From: Methanococcoides orientis
GTDB taxonomy: Archaea > Halobacteriota > Methanosarcinia > Methanosarcinales > Methanosarcinaceae
Direction: 5' to 3'
Assembly: GCF_021184045.1 (NCBI RefSeq)
Contig: NZ_CP073710.1
Coordinates: 1,870,685-1,934,684 of the forward strand
DNA length: 64,000 bases
Below the pieces are notes generated by a model, which was not told the origin of the DNA, searched no databases, and saw nothing but the letters and a program-made list of their open reading frames with translations. Both the position numbers and the translations under genes were made by a program. The stretch's first letter is position 1, and each line of letters begins with the position of its first letter. Of this stretch, positions 56,166-64,000 are shown piece after piece.

Positions 56166-56669
56166 ATGGCATTCCTAAAAAGCGCAGATACCCATTGTTT
56201 CATCAAAGACAAGAAGGCTGAGACTGCAATTACCCACATGATATTTTTCATAGCTGCCATCATTATAGCTATGACCGTTATTGCAGTCATGTCTGCAAAT
56301 GTCCAGTCACTTACAGGTGCTACCGCATCAAGCAGCAAGGTACTGTCGGAGCAAATAAAGACAGACATCACCATCATCAGCGATCCAAAGATAATACCAT
56401 ACGACAGTACTTCAAAAGAGTATACATTCTATGCAAAGAACACTGGCAGGACAGATCTGGATACCGAATACCTTGACGTGTTCATAGATGGCCTGCATGT
56501 TGATCCGGAAAATATTGAGATGGAATTTTTTGATCAGGATGTACTCTGGCGACCAGGAGACACACTTGTTGTCAATATGAAAGTAACAGATGAAATGACC
56601 ACAGGTGATCACAGAATACTGATCGCCACAGAAAATGGAAAGTCCGACTCAATGGATTTCAGGATATAA
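56166..56669 (+). CDS. flaG: Archaellum stator protein FlaG (ArlG)
   Basis: 167 residues. An N-terminal membrane helix (about 20-45, ITHMIFFIAAIIIAMTVIAV) is followed by an external beta-rich domain (FYAKNTGRTDLDTEYLDVF), the FlaG pattern. It works with FlaF as stator. The ATG at 56166 follows AGGTGGAG; GG-rich Shine-Dalgarno. Confidence 0.9.
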   Translation: MAFLKSADTHCFIKDKKAETAITHMIFFIAAIIIAMTVIAVMSANVQSLTGATASSSKVLSEQIKTDITIISDPKIIPYDSTSKEYTFYAKNTGRTDLDTEYLDVFIDGLHVDPENIEMEFFDQDVLWRPGDTLVVNMKVTDEMTTGDHRILIATENGKSDSMDFRI

Positions 56670-56679
56670 AAGAGGAAAT

Positions 56680-57375
56680 ATGCCGTCGATTCGTTCTTTC
56701 GAGATTCCCAGAGATGAGTTCAATAGAAAACTTGGAGGAGGATTCCCAATGGGATCCCTTGTCGTCATCGAAGGGGGTAGTGGAGGAGGTAAAAGTACCA
56801 TATGTCAGCGTATTACCTACGGCCTGATCGAGGGAGACACAAGTGTTACTTTCATCTCCACACAACTCACAACAAAGGGATATATCAACCAGATGTACTC
56901 GCTTGACTATCCGATCGCTCCACACCTACTGAAAGGAAGGCTACTCTATATCCCGGTAATACCCCTTATACAATCTGCAAAGTCAAGGATCGATTTCATT
57001 GAAAGATTAATGGGTGCAGAAGAACTGTTCGAGAAGGATGTCATTGTAATAGACACAATATCTGCACTCATAAAGTACAGTGCAAACACTGAAAAGAGTC
57101 TGGAACTGATATCGTTCTTCAAAAAGCTTAATGGAATGGGAAAGGTCATAATCCTGACAATAGAAGCCAGTGAACTGGGAGATGAACTTGCATCGATGTT
57201 CCGTTCATCCTGTGACATTTATATGACACTGCAGTCAAAGGCAATGGCTTCTGAAGTAAAACGTACAGTTATTGTGAATAAGTTCACTGGGGCAAAAGGA
57301 CCTGTGGGGCAAATGATAGGCTTCAGGATCGAACCAAAGGTAGGACTGGTCGTTGAAATAGCATCCGTCGTATAA
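56680..57375 (+). CDS. flaH: Archaellum ATPase-like FlaH (ArlH)
   Basis: 231 residues, RecA-like fold: Walker A EGGSGGGKST near residue 30, Walker B VIVIDTISA near 127. FlaH sits under FlaI and binds ATP without strong hydrolysis, acting as switch. The ATG at 56680 follows AGAGGAAA. The gene begins 11 bp after the flaG stop. Confidence 0.93.
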   Translation: MPSIRSFEIPRDEFNRKLGGGFPMGSLVVIEGGSGGGKSTICQRITYGLIEGDTSVTFISTQLTTKGYINQMYSLDYPIAPHLLKGRLLYIPVIPLIQSAKSRIDFIERLMGAEELFEKDVIVIDTISALIKYSANTEKSLELISFFKKLNGMGKVIILTIEASELGDELASMFRSSCDIYMTLQSKAMASEVKRTVIVNKFTGAKGPVGQMIGFRIEPKVGLVVEIASVV

Positions 57376-57398
57376 AAAAACAAGCTGAGGAATATTAA

Positions 57399-59051
57399 GT
57401 GGAAGCTGAGTATCAAAAAACATTGCAAAGAAACCCCCATCTGGGAGTTTACATCAAGGACTTTGTAAAAAGGACCGGCAATAACCCTGAGTTCGTAACC
57501 AGCCTCTCAAAAGATATACAGGACGATGGATACATCAACCTGATACTCCCTGTGGGAGATCCCGTTTTCATTCATCTGTACGGAACCCCCGAAATGGGAG
57601 AGATCGGATATTATACAATAGAACCGCCCCTTAATAATCTTGAAAAGGCGAAATACGATGCCATTATGAACATAATCCTTGAAAGGTCTGCAAACGAACC
57701 TGTCCCAAAAAATGAAGATAAATTGAAGGAACTCATTGGGAAACTTTTGACCGAAGTAGTGGATATCGGTGTAGGCGGCCAGATCGCCACTGACAATAAG
57801 TTAAGTTTAATAGAGAAACTCATCCCAAGACAAAAGAAAATTCCTGTTACCCAGCAGGAATTCAACAATCTGCAGTACCATATTGAAAGAAATATCATTG
57901 GTTCAGGACCCATAGAACCAATAATCAGGGACCCTCACCTTGAGGACATACACAGCATAGGAATATCCGGAGTCTTTATCGTCCACAGGATACTGGGCAT
58001 GATGAAAACAGACCTTTCGTTTGGAAATGAGGAAGGCCTTGACCACTGGCTCAGGAGTATGAGTGAAAGGATCGGCAGACCTGTAAGTGATGCCAGACCT
58101 ATCGCCGATGGTGCACTTCCGGACGGATCGCGTATCAATATCGTTTACAGTCATGATGTAAGCAGGCGCGGAAGCAGTTTTACCATGCGTAAGTTCAGTG
58201 AAGTTCCGGTAAGTATTATCGAACTGATCATGTGGGGAGCTATCAGTTGTGAGATCGCCGCATACATGTGGATCTGCCTTGAGAATGGGATGAGCATATT
58301 CTTCAGCGGAGAAACTGCAAGTGGTAAGACCACCATGCTCAACGCGTGCCTTGCATTTGTTAACCCGAAATCCAAGATATTCACCGCAGAAGATACAGCA
58401 GAGGTGCAGCCACCACAGCCAGTCTGGCAGCAGTTGATAACCCGTGAGGACGGACCACCGGACTCAAGGGTCGACACTTTTGCACTCCTGAAAGCAGCTC
58501 TGCGGTCCAGACCGAACTATATCATTGTGGGTGAAATACGTGGGGAGGAAGGAGCAGTAGCTTTTCAGGGCATGCAAACCGGTCATGCAGTAATGGCAAC
58601 ATTCCACGCATCTGCTGTCACAAAGATGATCCAGCGTCTTACCGGTGACCCGATAAATATTCCCGTTACCTTCATTGATAACCTCAATGTTGCAATGATA
58701 TTGCAGGCAGTATATCGAAACGGAAAAATCATCAGACGGTGCCTTGCTATTGAAGAGATAGAAGGATACTATGAAGATGCAGGCGGTGTCGTTACAAGAG
58801 CTGTGTTCCAGTGGGATCCAGATACCGACACCCATAATTTCAGGGGTATTAATAACAGTTTCATCCTTGAGAATAAGATTGCAACCAAACTCGGATATGA
58901 GGACAAGAGGCAGATATACAAGGAACTGATGTTGCGGGCAAGAATACTGGAAGAGATGAAAGAAAGAGGTATCAAGGATTACTACGATGTCCTTGAGATC
59001 ATTATCAACTTCTATAAGTATGGTGTTGAAGGACTGCCTTTCGCAATATGA
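57399..59051 (+). CDS. flaI: Archaellum motor ATPase FlaI (ArlI)
   Basis: 550 residues, GspE/PilB family: Walker A FSGETASGKTTML, Asp box, VGEIRGEEGAVAFQGMQTGHAV as Walker B and His box. It drives assembly and rotation. It starts with GTG at 57399, 15 bp after CTGAGGA, and ends 10 bp before flaJ. Confidence 0.95.
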   Translation: MEAEYQKTLQRNPHLGVYIKDFVKRTGNNPEFVTSLSKDIQDDGYINLILPVGDPVFIHLYGTPEMGEIGYYTIEPPLNNLEKAKYDAIMNIILERSANEPVPKNEDKLKELIGKLLTEVVDIGVGGQIATDNKLSLIEKLIPRQKKIPVTQQEFNNLQYHIERNIIGSGPIEPIIRDPHLEDIHSIGISGVFIVHRILGMMKTDLSFGNEEGLDHWLRSMSERIGRPVSDARPIADGALPDGSRINIVYSHDVSRRGSSFTMRKFSEVPVSIIELIMWGAISCEIAAYMWICLENGMSIFFSGETASGKTTMLNACLAFVNPKSKIFTAEDTAEVQPPQPVWQQLITREDGPPDSRVDTFALLKAALRSRPNYIIVGEIRGEEGAVAFQGMQTGHAVMATFHASAVTKMIQRLTGDPINIPVTFIDNLNVAMILQAVYRNGKIIRRCLAIEEIEGYYEDAGGVVTRAVFQWDPDTDTHNFRGINNSFILENKIATKLGYEDKRQIYKELMLRARILEEMKERGIKDYYDVLEIIINFYKYGVEGLPFAI

Positions 59052-59061
59052 GGACAGATAA

Positions 59062-60717
59062 ATGGACTTTCAAAAGGCATTCAACGCACTGGAAATGGAA
59101 CCTAAAGCTTATGTGAAAAAAATAGCTTTGCCAGTAGTGTCTTTTGGATTTATCTTCTCGATCCTTATCTATGTGTTGTTACCGGGCCTCTTCACTGGAA
59201 GCGCTCAGATCATTCCTGCACTTATTCCAGTCATATGCATTATTTTTGCATTCTACTACCCTTTTGCAATACTTGGAAGTAAAGCTGCACAGATCGATAA
59301 CAACATGCACTACTACATCACACAGATGGGGGCAATATCCACAGCTGAGACACCAAGACTGGATATAATAAAGATAGTTTCCAAAAATGAGAGTTACAAG
59401 TTCCTTGCAAAGGAAAGTGAAAAGATATACAACCTTGTCACAGTATGGAACATGAGCCTTTCCGATGCATGCCGATTTACATCAAAGAGAACTCCCTCTG
59501 TCCTTTATGAAGACTTTCTGGACAGGTTTGCACATGGTCTCCAGTCAGGAGAGGATATCAAAGTTTTCCTTGCTGCAGAACAGAATGTCGTAATGAACGA
59601 GTATGAATCAATATACAACGGTGCACTCTATGCAATAGAGGTCATCAAGGAACTTTTCGTTTCCCTTATTATGGCATTGATATTCCTTGCTTCTTTTGCA
59701 GTGATCATACCTGTCATTACCGGAATGGATGCTGTTCTGCTGATGAGCATAGTTGTTAGTGTTTTCGTAGTAACTGATATTGTGATGATCACTTTTACAA
59801 AATCAAAGGTCCCGAAAGACCCTATCTGGCAACAGACAAATATAACAACAAAAGCCAAGACAAAATTATACCAGTCCATCCCAATTTCATTTGCAGGCTG
59901 TATTATCGTCGCCATAGCTGTCATATTATACGGCAAACTGGAACTGCCTATTGCTGTTGCAGCAGTAATGACACCACTGGTCTATATAGGCCATGTTGCA
60001 AAAACAATTGAAAAAGAGATCAAACGTAAGGATGAGAACTATTCCTCGTTCATCAGGTCCCTTGGAAGTTCTGCAGGTGCAAGAGGAGGACTTATCGACG
60101 AGGCACTTAAATCATTGCGTATACATGACTTTGGGCCGCTTACTGATGATGTTAATGCACTTTTCAAGAGAATAAACACCCGTGTGGACAAAAGTAAGTC
60201 ATGGGATTTCTTTTCAGCCAACACCGGAAGCAACCTCATACACCGGTTTAGCGCCATGTTCGTTGAAGCCACCAAACTCGGCGGACAGCCGGAAGTTATC
60301 GGTGATATGATCGCCACGAACTTCCACCGCATCGTAAATCTGAGAAAAAAAAGGTACCAGTCTGCTTCCAATCTTGTAGGAGTACTATACGGACTTACAG
60401 CAGGAATCGGTTTTACCCTTTATATCTCACTTGGAGTCGTTGACCTTATGCAGGACATGTTCACGACAATTTCGATGCCAGAAGGGATGGGTATGCGAAT
60501 GATCCTGAACACGGACATAGGGAGTATAGAACTTCTTTCAGCCATGATATTGTTCATCATGATAGCACATTCACTCATGTCAGCACTGCTAATCCGATTT
60601 GTTGACGGGGGGCATGTCCTACGTTCAACGACAGATTTTGTGATAATGACATGGATTTCGGCTTTCAGCGCAGTGTTCACAACATCAGGCGTTGCATCCC
60701 TGCTTGGGGCCACGTGA
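59062..60717 (+). CDS. flaJ: Archaellum membrane platform FlaJ (ArlJ)
   Basis: 551 residues, multi-spanning: two helices at about 22-70, several between 190-300, and three near 460-545, with large cytoplasmic loops holding T2SSF-like domains (SSFIRSLGSSAGARGGLIDEALKSL). It is the membrane core of the archaellum. Last gene of the operon. No archaellin (flaB) or prepilin peptidase (flaK) gene follows or precedes, so these must be elsewhere. Confidence 0.95.
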   Translation: MDFQKAFNALEMEPKAYVKKIALPVVSFGFIFSILIYVLLPGLFTGSAQIIPALIPVICIIFAFYYPFAILGSKAAQIDNNMHYYITQMGAISTAETPRLDIIKIVSKNESYKFLAKESEKIYNLVTVWNMSLSDACRFTSKRTPSVLYEDFLDRFAHGLQSGEDIKVFLAAEQNVVMNEYESIYNGALYAIEVIKELFVSLIMALIFLASFAVIIPVITGMDAVLLMSIVVSVFVVTDIVMITFTKSKVPKDPIWQQTNITTKAKTKLYQSIPISFAGCIIVAIAVILYGKLELPIAVAAVMTPLVYIGHVAKTIEKEIKRKDENYSSFIRSLGSSAGARGGLIDEALKSLRIHDFGPLTDDVNALFKRINTRVDKSKSWDFFSANTGSNLIHRFSAMFVEATKLGGQPEVIGDMIATNFHRIVNLRKKRYQSASNLVGVLYGLTAGIGFTLYISLGVVDLMQDMFTTISMPEGMGMRMILNTDIGSIELLSAMILFIMIAHSLMSALLIRFVDGGHVLRSTTDFVIMTWISAFSAVFTTSGVASLLGAT

Positions 60718-60847
60718 CAGAAATAGAAAGTTAACCTAAGAGATTCAAACTAATGTAGTCAAATCCAAAAATCGATGGTTTTCAAAATGAGTTGATAAAA
60801 ACTAAATGAACAGATTAAAAAAATAATAAAAACTCAACCGGATGGGA

Positions 60848-61861
60848 TCATCCATCCAGCATGTTCTTTATGTTATTTGCAATTGCCCTGCCAACTTCAA
60901 TGGTACTGGCATCTCCACCAAGGTCAGGAGTAGTTATTTTTTCAAGTATGCTTTTGCCTACAGCCTCTTCAACGAGATCTGCTTCTTTCTGATAACCCAT
61001 CCATTCCAGCATCATCTTCATACTCAGGATAGCTGCTATCGGGTTTGCAATACCTTTACCTGCAATATCAGGACCGCTACCATGTACCGGCTCAAAGAAA
61101 GCATATTTATCCCCTATGTTTGCACTGGGAACAAGCCCCAGACTGCCAACAAGTGCTGCTGACATGTCGCTCAGTATATCACCAAAGAGATTGGTCGTGA
61201 CCACAACATCATACCTCTCAGGATATGTCATCAGGCTATATGCCATTGCATCTACCAGCATGTCCCTGTGATCAACTCCTTCTGACCTTGCGGTCTCACG
61301 GCAGACATCCAGGAATAACGTATCCGACTTCAGTACATTGGATTTATGAACGATCATAAGATCATTCCGTCGCTCTTTGGCTAGCTTGCAGGCACTCTTT
61401 GCGATCCGTTCGGATCCTTTCCGGGAAACCACCCTTTTCGTATATGCCACATCATCATGAATCTCTTCGATGGATGAATACATACCTTCGGTATTTTCCC
61501 TCACGATCACAAAATCAAAATCACTTTTTCCGGTCACGCCTATTACACCGGGAAGAGGTTTGATCGGACGGATATTCGCATACATGTCAAGCTCTTTGCG
61601 TATTGTGAGTAGAACACTCTTGTAATTGGGATCAGCTGGTGTGGTAATAGCTCCAAAAAGAACACAATCACAGCTTTTCAACACATCAAGGTCATCGTCA
61701 TCGATAGCTACGCCGCATTTCTCCCACTTGCCGTATCCCAGCTCAAGCGGAATTTTTTCGATTGGAAGACCAAATACATCAAGCACTTCTACAGCTGCAG
61801 GAATTACCTCCCTGCCAATGCCATCACCTTCAACCACTGCAACTCTCATTTTTTCAGACAT
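60848..61861 (-). CDS. leuB: 3-isopropylmalate dehydrogenase (LeuB-type)
   Basis: 337 residues of the beta-decarboxylating dehydrogenase family: VVEGDGIGREVIPA, VIVRENTEGMYSS, and FGDILSDMSAALVGSLGL; the end GPDIAGKGIANPIAAILS. Either 3-isopropylmalate dehydrogenase or a homoisocitrate dehydrogenase; the leuD-like partner nearby supports leucine synthesis. GAGGAAGTG 8 bp before the ATG at 61861. Third gene of a run with leuD and the cysteine-rich gene. Confidence 0.92.
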   Translation of the reverse strand: MSEKMRVAVVEGDGIGREVIPAAVEVLDVFGLPIEKIPLELGYGKWEKCGVAIDDDDLDVLKSCDCVLFGAITTPADPNYKSVLLTIRKELDMYANIRPIKPLPGVIGVTGKSDFDFVIVRENTEGMYSSIEEIHDDVAYTKRVVSRKGSERIAKSACKLAKERRNDLMIVHKSNVLKSDTLFLDVCRETARSEGVDHRDMLVDAMAYSLMTYPERYDVVVTTNLFGDILSDMSAALVGSLGLVPSANIGDKYAFFEPVHGSGPDIAGKGIANPIAAILSMKMMLEWMGYQKEADLVEEAVGKSILEKITTPDLGGDASTIEVGRAIANNIKNMLDG

Positions 61862-61864
61862 GAT

Positions 61865-62725
61865 TCACTTCCTCTTCTCCGCAAGGTCCAGTGCCAGGTC
61901 CCTGACAGCTTCTGCCACAAAGAACTCAGATGCGCCCCAGTGAACCACAACGCCTTCTATACCATTAATGGTAACCCGGCCGGACTTCTCGGAGCGACAG
62001 CACCTGGTGATGAAAGGCTTTGTGGGTTCGAAAATATCGGACTTGAAAGGACAGATGTTCACCAGTGAATACTCAACATCCGGGAACCTTGTCTCAAAAA
62101 GCTTTTTAGATATCTCGCATCCTACGAGCAAAGTACCGTCCTCAGTTATTGTATCGCAATCAAGGAACTTACCCTTAAGCCCGGAACAGGAACAAGGGAA
62201 TACCGTCTTAGGACCTTCGAACTGGGAGAGGTCTATAACGTTCTCAGTAAAGCGCACTCCGAAGTCCCCGAATATGCCACTTGCCTCAAGCCTTCGTACC
62301 ACGTGGGAAAGCCATGAAGGTTCCGGAGGGATCACATCAACGATCTCGATGTCTATGATCTCAGACAATGAGGGTTCATGCACGAACGTCACATGATTGT
62401 CCACACCTGTGAATATGACGGTACTGACATCATCCTTGCAGAGGCCTGCAGCTATTTCAATAAGCTGTGCACGGTCCTTTATGTTCAGTTTTGCGTCATA
62501 CTTTATGACCTGTTCGCCTGATGCAACGAGGTCAAGCTTTTCTACATCACGCAAAAGGTCATCGCCCTGCTTTGTTACATGATAGATGGAATATTCGATC
62601 TCATCCTCAGTAACATGATCCTCAACGACCATGTATTCGGAAAGAAAATAGATGATGTTCTCCTCTGCATCATCTGGGTGTATCCCGGTCACACCCACAT
62701 ACTTGTATTCATCTGGAAATATCAT
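61865..62725 (-). CDS. Cysteine-rich conserved protein between leuD and leuB, function unknown
   Basis: 286 residues. The N-terminal half is acidic (HPDDAEENIIYFLSEYMVVE). The C-terminal half holds eight or so Cys (CSCSG, DCDTI, VGCEIS, ICPFKSD, RCCRS), spaced as if to bind a metal or Fe-S cluster. No family I can name with confidence. It lies 8 bp after leuD and 3 bp before leuB, so it is co-transcribed and probably connected with the isopropylmalate steps. Confidence 0.8.
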   Translation of the reverse strand: MIFPDEYKYVGVTGIHPDDAEENIIYFLSEYMVVEDHVTEDEIEYSIYHVTKQGDDLLRDVEKLDLVASGEQVIKYDAKLNIKDRAQLIEIAAGLCKDDVSTVIFTGVDNHVTFVHEPSLSEIIDIEIVDVIPPEPSWLSHVVRRLEASGIFGDFGVRFTENVIDLSQFEGPKTVFPCSCSGLKGKFLDCDTITEDGTLLVGCEISKKLFETRFPDVEYSLVNICPFKSDIFEPTKPFITRCCRSEKSGRVTINGIEGVVVHWGASEFFVAEAVRDLALDLAEKRK

Positions 62726-62733
62726 GAGCCACT

Positions 62734-63225
62734 TTATTTGTCCTTTTCTTGTAAAGCCTTGCGATGTGCCACGAGGCCACCATCTGTGAGGATCTCAAGC
62801 AGGAAATCCGGAAGTTTGTTGCCCTTGAAATCTTTCCCATTGACGCTGACGTTTCCTTCAAGCAAGTCAACTTCCACAGTGTCCCCTTCCTTGCATTCAA
62901 TATCAGCTTCCATTAAGGGAAGTCCGACATTGATGGAATTACGGAAAAAGATGCGCCCGAATGATTTCGCGACGACACAGGAGACCCCTGCATACTTAAG
63001 GGCAAGAGCTGCCTGTTCCCTTGAGGAACCACAGCCGAAATTGTTCCCGCCGACCACAACGTCGCCCTTCTCGACCTTTTTAGAAAAATCAGGGTCAATG
63101 CCTTCCATTGCATGATCAGCAAATACCTGCATATCAGTGGTTCGGAGATATTTTCCCGGAATGATAACATCCGTGTCAATATCATCGCCAAAAATCCATG
63201 CCTTTCCTTTGATCTTACTTTCCAA
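62734..63225 (-). CDS. leuD: 3-isopropylmalate dehydratase small subunit (LeuD)
   Basis: About 163 residues: [39 protein letters not shown] and [14 protein letters not shown], typical of the LeuD/HacB swivel domain. It pairs with a LeuC-type large subunit encoded elsewhere. The YLRTTD loop, which discriminates LeuD from HacB, is present. The frame opens at 63318, but a TTG at 63225 follows AGGTGA and gives the right N-terminus. It may serve leucine synthesis or the homoaconitase step of coenzyme B. Confidence 0.92.
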   Translation of the reverse strand: MESKIKGKAWIFGDDIDTDVIIPGKYLRTTDMQVFADHAMEGIDPDFSKKVEKGDVVVGGNNFGCGSSREQAALALKYAGVSCVVAKSFGRIFFRNSINVGLPLMEADIECKEGDTVEVDLLEGNVSVNGKDFKGNKLPDFLLEILTDGGLVAHRKALQEKDK

Positions 63226-63314
63226 TGTTGTCACCTGTGATGTAGGTTTTACGCGATAATATTTGTATATAGCGGAAAAAAGAAAAGAATTGTGTGACCG
63301 GAATGACTCAACGG

Positions 63315-64000
63315 TCACAGGTCCGGAATTGTCTTCAGGTATTCCCTTACCTGAGGACCGAAATCCTCACTGCAAAGTGCAAAATCGATAACTGCCTGTA
63401 CATATCCCAACTTATCACCGGTATCATATCTTCTACCTGCAAACTTGTGGGCATAGACCTTCTGCGTTTCATTGAGCATACGTATACCGTCGGTAAGCTG
63501 AATCTCACCACCGACACCTGTGCCAGCATCCCTGATGCAATCGAATATCTCAGGAGTGAACACATACCTGCCTATGGCACCGATGTTGGATGGAGCTTCT
63601 TCAATGGAAGGCTTTTCCACAATGTCCTCGAGGATACACAGTGACTCTTCCAATTGCTTACCCTTTATGATACCATAACTGCTGACCTTCTCCATTGGGA
63701 CCTCTTCAACTGCAATGGTAGAACACCTGTACTTTTGGAAGACCTCGATGAGCTGTCGGATACATGGTGTGTGGTTGACAATGATATCATCACCAAGGAG
63801 GACTGCAAAAGGATCCCCACTTATGTGCTTCTCTGCAGTCATAATAGCATCTCCAAGCCCCCTTGGCTCTTTCTGCCTGATGTAGTGGATATCCACCATG
63901 GAAGATATATCCTCCACCATTTTCAGAAGGTCGTCCTTATGTTTCTCCTTAAGGTGCATCTCCAGTTCAGGAGAGCCATCAAAATAGTCCTCAATGGAAC
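63315..64000 (-). CDS. galU: UTP-glucose-1-phosphate uridylyltransferase (GalU-type), 5' end outside window
   Basis: The minus-strand frame runs open through the right edge; codons beyond 63959 continue as [14 protein letters not shown], a GalU-typical segment. The visible ~228 residues contain [44 protein letters not shown] and [13 protein letters not shown], the nucleotidyltransferase core. It makes UDP-glucose for polysaccharide or glycolipid synthesis. The start codon and the nucleotide-binding N-terminal loop are not in the window. Confidence 0.93.
   Translation of the reverse strand, partial: SIEDYFDGSPELEMHLKEKHKDDLLKMVEDISSMVDIHYIRQKEPRGLGDAIMTAEKHISGDPFAVLLGDDIIVNHTPCIRQLIEVFQKYRCSTIAVEEVPMEKVSSYGIIKGKQLEESLCILEDIVEKPSIEEAPSNIGAIGRYVFTPEIFDCIRDAGTGVGGEIQLTDGIRMLNETQKVYAHKFAGRRYDTGDKLGYVQAVIDFALCSEDFGPQVREYLKTIPDL

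Noticed and set aside
60718-60847. Gap between flaJ and leuB checked for archaellin or RNA genes.
   Set aside because: Only 130 AT-rich bases with no frame or clear hairpin.

Overview
The window looks like chromosomal DNA of a methylotrophic methanogen of the order Methanosarcinales, most likely close to Methanococcoides, Methanolobus or Methanohalophilus (inference). The grounds are an MptG gene for methanopterin synthesis, a gamma-class carbonic anhydrase very like Cam of Methanosarcina thermophila, the C/D-box proteins Nop5 and fibrillarin, a euryarchaeal archaellum operon, a sarcinarray-type surface protein, PGF-CTERM-like tails and many PAS-rich histidine kinases. Most genes are tightly spaced, with Shine-Dalgarno sequences and several ATGA overlaps.

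Layout. 1-2.2 kb: end of a large surface or membrane protein and a sarcinarray protein. 2.2-6.1 kb: a HIT hydrolase, then an AT-rich two-gene module (Nudix enzyme plus PLD nuclease/SF2 helicase/DUF3427 protein) that resembles a defence system. 6.4-13.5 kb: two orphan histidine kinases, a small protein built only from the OB-fold and winged helix of MCM, and an ArsR-ArsM fusion. 13.6-19 kb: core genes (HEAT-repeat lipoprotein, tRNA-Gln, DRG GTPase, MoeA, IlvE, a membrane protein, tRNA-Arg). 19.0-31.0 kb: a complete 12-kb integrative element in the 3' end of tRNA-Arg(UCU). It is bounded by an exact 17-bp direct repeat and has an integrase, a five-gene replication operon led by a primase-polymerase/helicase, two divergent regulators, and two large secreted repeat proteins as cargo.

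31-39 kb: a glycogen-synthase-like glycosyltransferase, a PgsC-PgsB pair for a poly-gamma-glutamate-like polymer (PgsC duplicated in one chain, PgsB with an N-terminal DUF1508-like domain) and four envelope genes including a LolA-like lipoprotein. 39-45.9 kb: housekeeping and signalling genes (CoA-binding protein, thioesterase, HAD phosphatase, a kinase/response-regulator pair, carbonic anhydrase, rhodanese lipoprotein, DUF2769 protein). 45.9-52 kb: the mptG-nop5-flpA operon, a DUF2953/GerW pair and an XPD-type helicase.

52-64 kb: a pilin-like protein, a two-cluster ferredoxin, UMP kinase, the archaellum motor operon flaD/E-F-G-H-I-J without archaellin or prepilin peptidase genes, a leucine-biosynthesis run (leuD, a cysteine-rich unknown, leuB), and a GalU-type nucleotidyltransferase cut by the right edge.

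The strongest candidates for something not well described are the tRNA-Arg element with its surface-protein cargo, the Nudix/PLD-helicase pair, the duplicated-PgsC polymer locus, the ATPase-less MCM-like protein, and a Cam homologue in which the proton-shuttle glutamate is a glutamine.
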